Positions 61,018-64,000 of a DNA stretch of 64,000 nt are shown piece after piece; the first letter of the stretch is position 1; every line of letters begins with the position of its first letter. Under the pieces are notes generated by a model. The model worked only from the letters and a program-made list of their open reading frames with translations. It did not search any database and was not told where the DNA came from. The position numbers were made by a program, and so were the translations under genes. Source of the stretch: Phyllobacterium trifolii (GTDB lineage Bacteria; Pseudomonadota; Alphaproteobacteria; Rhizobiales; Rhizobiaceae); assembly GCF_014192095.1 (NCBI RefSeq), contig NZ_JACHXN010000012.1, positions 62,001 to 126,000 on the forward strand, in the 5' to 3' direction.

Positions 61018-61704
61018 TTAGCCGAATGAATATCCCGCGCCGCGCACTGTGCGGATCGGATCGATGGAGCGACCAATATTGATAGCCTTGCGCAAGCGCC
61101 CGACATGCACGTCGACGGTGCGGTCATCTACATAGATGTCGGCGCCCCAAACATTGTCGAGCAGCTGACCGCGCGAAAAGACACGGCCGGGAGATTGCAT
61201 CAGGAATTCCAGGAGACGGAATTCCGTCGGGCCGAGTTTGAGTTCGCGTTCCTTGCGGTAGACGCGGTGTTGCTCGCGGTCGAGCTTGAGGTCGCCAAAG
61301 CTCAGCACATGCGACAGAAGGCTTGGATTGACCCGGCGCAGCATGGATTTGATGCGAGCAAGCAGCTCCGGTGTAGAGAACGGCTTGACCATATAATCGT
61401 CCGCGCCGGTCGCAAGGCCGCGCACCCGCTCGCTTTCCTCGCCGCGTGCCGTCAGCATGATGATCGGCAGGATTTCCGTTTCGCGCCTTGCTCTCAGTCG
61501 CCGGCACAATTCGATGCCGGAAAGGCCGGGCAGCATCCAGTCCAGGATCAACAGATCCGGCACTTTCTCTCGCAAAGCTATTTCCGCTTCGTCGCCGCGC
61601 GCGATCGTCTCGACTGCATAGCCTTCAGCTTCAAGATTGTACCTGAGGAGGACGCTCAAGGCTTCCTCGTCTTCCACAACGGTGATTTTGGGAGCTATAG
61701 CCAT
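61018..61704 (-). CDS. phoB: PhoB phosphate-regulon response regulator
   Basis: A 228-residue OmpR-family regulator. The receiver has VVEDEEA, phosphoacceptor D55 in LLILDWMLPGLSG and the Lys in YMVKPFSTPEL. The C-terminal winged helix has KLGPTEFRLLEFLMQSPGRVFSRGQLLDNVWG and TVDVHVGRLRKAI. It is the last gene of the pst-pho operon seen here, 16 nt after phoU. PhoR is probably at the other end of the operon, outside the window. Confidence 0.96.
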   Translation of the reverse strand: MAIAPKITVVEDEEALSVLLRYNLEAEGYAVETIARGDEAEIALREKVPDLLILDWMLPGLSGIELCRRLRARRETEILPIIMLTARGEESERVRGLATGADDYMVKPFSTPELLARIKSMLRRVNPSLLSHVLSFGDLKLDREQHRVYRKERELKLGPTEFRLLEFLMQSPGRVFSRGQLLDNVWGADIYVDDRTVDVHVGRLRKAINIGRSIDPIRTVRGAGYSFG

Positions 61705-61720
61705 TTTCTACCTTTGAAAA

Positions 61721-62452
61721 CTAGGACGCGAGAGGTTCATCCACTACGATTGTGTGGGATTGATCTTCCTTCGGGCGCTCTGCCGGAAGCTGCGTTCCCG
61801 TCACAATATAATAAACTGTCTCTGCTATATTCGTCGCATGATCGCCGATGCGTTCGATGTTCTTTGCACAGAAAAGTAGATGCGTGCAGGCGGAGATATT
61901 GCGCGGATCTTCCATCATGTAGGTCAGAAGTTCGCGGAACAATGACGTATAGAGTGCATCGATCTCGTCGTCGCGCTCGCGCACGATATTGACCTGCGCG
62001 ACCGAACGTGTGGCGTAGGCGTCGAGTACGTCCTTGAGCTGCGTCAAAGCCAGTTCGGCGATCGTCTGCAACCCGCGATAGACCGAAAGTGTCTGCCTGG
62101 TATCGGTGACCGCAACCACGCGCTTGGCAATGTTCTTGCCAAGATCGCCGATGCGTTCCAGATCCGATGAAATGCGGATCGTGCCTATGACTTCACGCAG
62201 GTCGATAGCCATGGGCTGGCGCTTGCCGATGATGGTAATCGCCTTTTCGTCGATCTCGCGTTGACCGGCATCAAGGATCAAATCGTCCGAGATCACCCGC
62301 TGTGCCAACGCATTGTCCGAATTGACCATGGCAGCGACGGCCTGCTCGACCATGCGTTCCGCATGCCCGCCCATCTCGGCGATCTTGTGCGTCAGGAATT
62401 TCAGTTCTTCGTCGTAGGAACGGACGGTGTGCTGAGCTGTCTGTTCGGTCAT
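61721..62452 (-). CDS. phoU: PhoU phosphate-signalling protein
   Basis: A 243-residue protein of two three-helix bundles, each with the ExxxD/DxxxD metal-binding pattern (IRISSDLERIGDLGKNIAKR and LLFCAKNIERIGDHATNIAET). It represses the Pho regulon when phosphate is plentiful by linking the PstSCAB transporter to PhoR. GGGAAAGAGG lies upstream. It follows pstB by 22 nt. Confidence 0.97.
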   Translation of the reverse strand: MTEQTAQHTVRSYDEELKFLTHKIAEMGGHAERMVEQAVAAMVNSDNALAQRVISDDLILDAGQREIDEKAITIIGKRQPMAIDLREVIGTIRISSDLERIGDLGKNIAKRVVAVTDTRQTLSVYRGLQTIAELALTQLKDVLDAYATRSVAQVNIVRERDDEIDALYTSLFRELLTYMMEDPRNISACTHLLFCAKNIERIGDHATNIAETVYYIVTGTQLPAERPKEDQSHTIVVDEPLAS

Positions 62453-62474
62453 GATATTAACCTCTTTCCCGTGA

Positions 62475-63296
<822 letters not shown>

Positions 63297-63318
63297 AATT
63301 AGAGCCTTTCCCGACCCG

Positions 63319-64000
63319 TTACCACCGCCGCTCGAAGCGGCGACGCAGAATGATAGCTGTGATGTTCATGACCGCGAGGAAAATCAACAACACGATGATA
63401 GCGCCAGACGTCCGCTCGACAAAGGCGCGCTCCGCCTCGTTGGCCCACATGTAGATCTGCACTGGCAGCGCCGTGGAAGGATCGAGCGGCGTTACTGGAC
63501 TGTTGGCGACGAAAGCGACCATGCCGATCAGAAGCAGCGGCGCCGTTTCCCCGAGCGCGTGCGCGAGACCGATGATCGTGCCAGTCAGGATGCCGGGGGC
63601 GGCCAGCGGCAGGACGTGGTGGAAAACCATCTGGGTCTTCGACGCTCCGACGCCCAGAGCCGCCGCGCGGATCGATGGCGGAACGGCTCGCAGCGCTGCG
63701 CGCGTTGCGATGATGATCGTTGGCAATGTCATCAGCGTCAGCACCATACCGCCGACCAGCGAGGCCGAGCGAGGCATGTGGAAGAAGTTGATGAAGACGG
63801 CCAATCCAAGAAGGCCGAACACGATCGACGGAACAGCCGCGAGATTATTGATATTGACTTCGATGATGTCCGTCAGCCGGTTCTTCTTGGCGTACTCCTC
63901 AAGATAGATGGACGCTGCGACACCAATTGGCAGGGAGAGACACAGGACGATCAGCATCATGTAGAGCGAGCCGATGAGCGCAACACCAAGACCAGATGTC
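63319..64000 (-). CDS. pstA: PstA phosphate ABC transporter permease, 3' part
   Basis: The C-terminal 226 or so codons of the permease; the frame stays open to the right edge, so the gene starts outside the window. The reading [15 protein letters not shown] and [18 protein letters not shown] near the edge, then [19 protein letters not shown] and the cytoplasmic EAA-like loop [22 protein letters not shown], identify PstA. About five membrane helices are in the visible part. Confidence 0.95.
   Translation of the reverse strand, partial: TSGLGVALIGSLYMMLIVLCLSLPIGVAASIYLEEYAKKNRLTDIIEVNINNLAAVPSIVFGLLGLAVFINFFHMPRSASLVGGMVLTLMTLPTIIIATRAALRAVPPSIRAAALGVGASKTQMVFHHVLPLAAPGILTGTIIGLAHALGETAPLLLIGMVAFVANSPVTPLDPSTALPVQIYMWANEAERAFVERTSGAIIVLLIFLAVMNITAIILRRRFERRW

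Overview
The window looks like a chromosome segment of an alphaproteobacterium of the order Hyphomicrobiales (Rhizobiales), close to Phyllobacterium, Mesorhizobium or Brucella/Ochrobactrum. The evidence is an Omp2/RopA-type porin, a 6S RNA gene beside 5-formyltetrahydrofolate cyclo-ligase, paired Ku genes with a PE-ligase-polymerase LigD, and several GGAAC-N16/17-CGTT promoters of the alphaproteobacterial general-stress sigma factor EcfG (RpoE2). I see no rRNA, tRNA, insertion sequence, prophage or CRISPR array. The genus is inference; gene families are read from the translations.

Layout. 1-1.6 kb: end of a metallophosphoesterase gene, folate cyclo-ligase, 6S RNA, a GNAT acetyltransferase. 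1.7-7.5 kb: a DNA end-joining island, ku-ligD facing a second ku, then an ABM-domain protein and topoisomerase IB; three of its transcription units carry EcfG-like promoters. 8.1-10.9 kb: a two-subunit molybdenum hydroxylase. 11-23 kb: an S10 peptidase, small membrane proteins, a glycosyltransferase, an unusual two-wing regulator, the porin, a CSS-EAL phosphodiesterase and a PlsC/CdsA phospholipid module. 22.8-28.3 kb: an FAH-family enzyme and a second molybdenum hydroxylase with its own triheme cytochrome c. 28.5-30.4 kb: an EamA transporter and a persulfide-dioxygenase-like hydrolase. 30.5-37.3 kb: a regulator followed by a six-gene operon (ribose-type ABC importer, phosphotriesterase-like hydrolase, GATase1-like protein, carbamoylase-type amidase), apparently a catabolic route for an unknown substrate. 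37.3-46.4 kb: a GlxA regulator/SDR pair, a ClC channel, an aldo/keto reductase and GFA enzyme, a TRAP membrane pair without its binding protein, and a DapA paralogue.

46.4-55.2 kb, minus strand: a complete kdp potassium operon with unusual additions. The order of transcription is a 26-aa peptide, kdpF, a structured 180-nt spacer with a possible 48-codon ORF, kdpA, a 61-aa membrane protein fused by start/stop overlaps between kdpA and kdpB, then kdpB, kdpC, kdpD, kdpE and ptsN. 55.4-61 kb: many small stress-type genes (two coupled small membrane proteins, a soluble-type sugar dehydrogenase, DUF427, DUF3175, an ABM-like protein, a gamma-glutamylcyclotransferase-like protein, a YciE/F ferritin-like protein), several behind EcfG-like promoters, and a decayed SDR gene. 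61-64 kb: the end of the pst-pho phosphate operon (pstA partial, pstB, phoU, phoB).

The strongest candidates for something undescribed are the small-protein-rich kdp operon, the general-stress grouping of NHEJ with topoisomerase IB, and the orphan catabolic operon at 31-37 kb.
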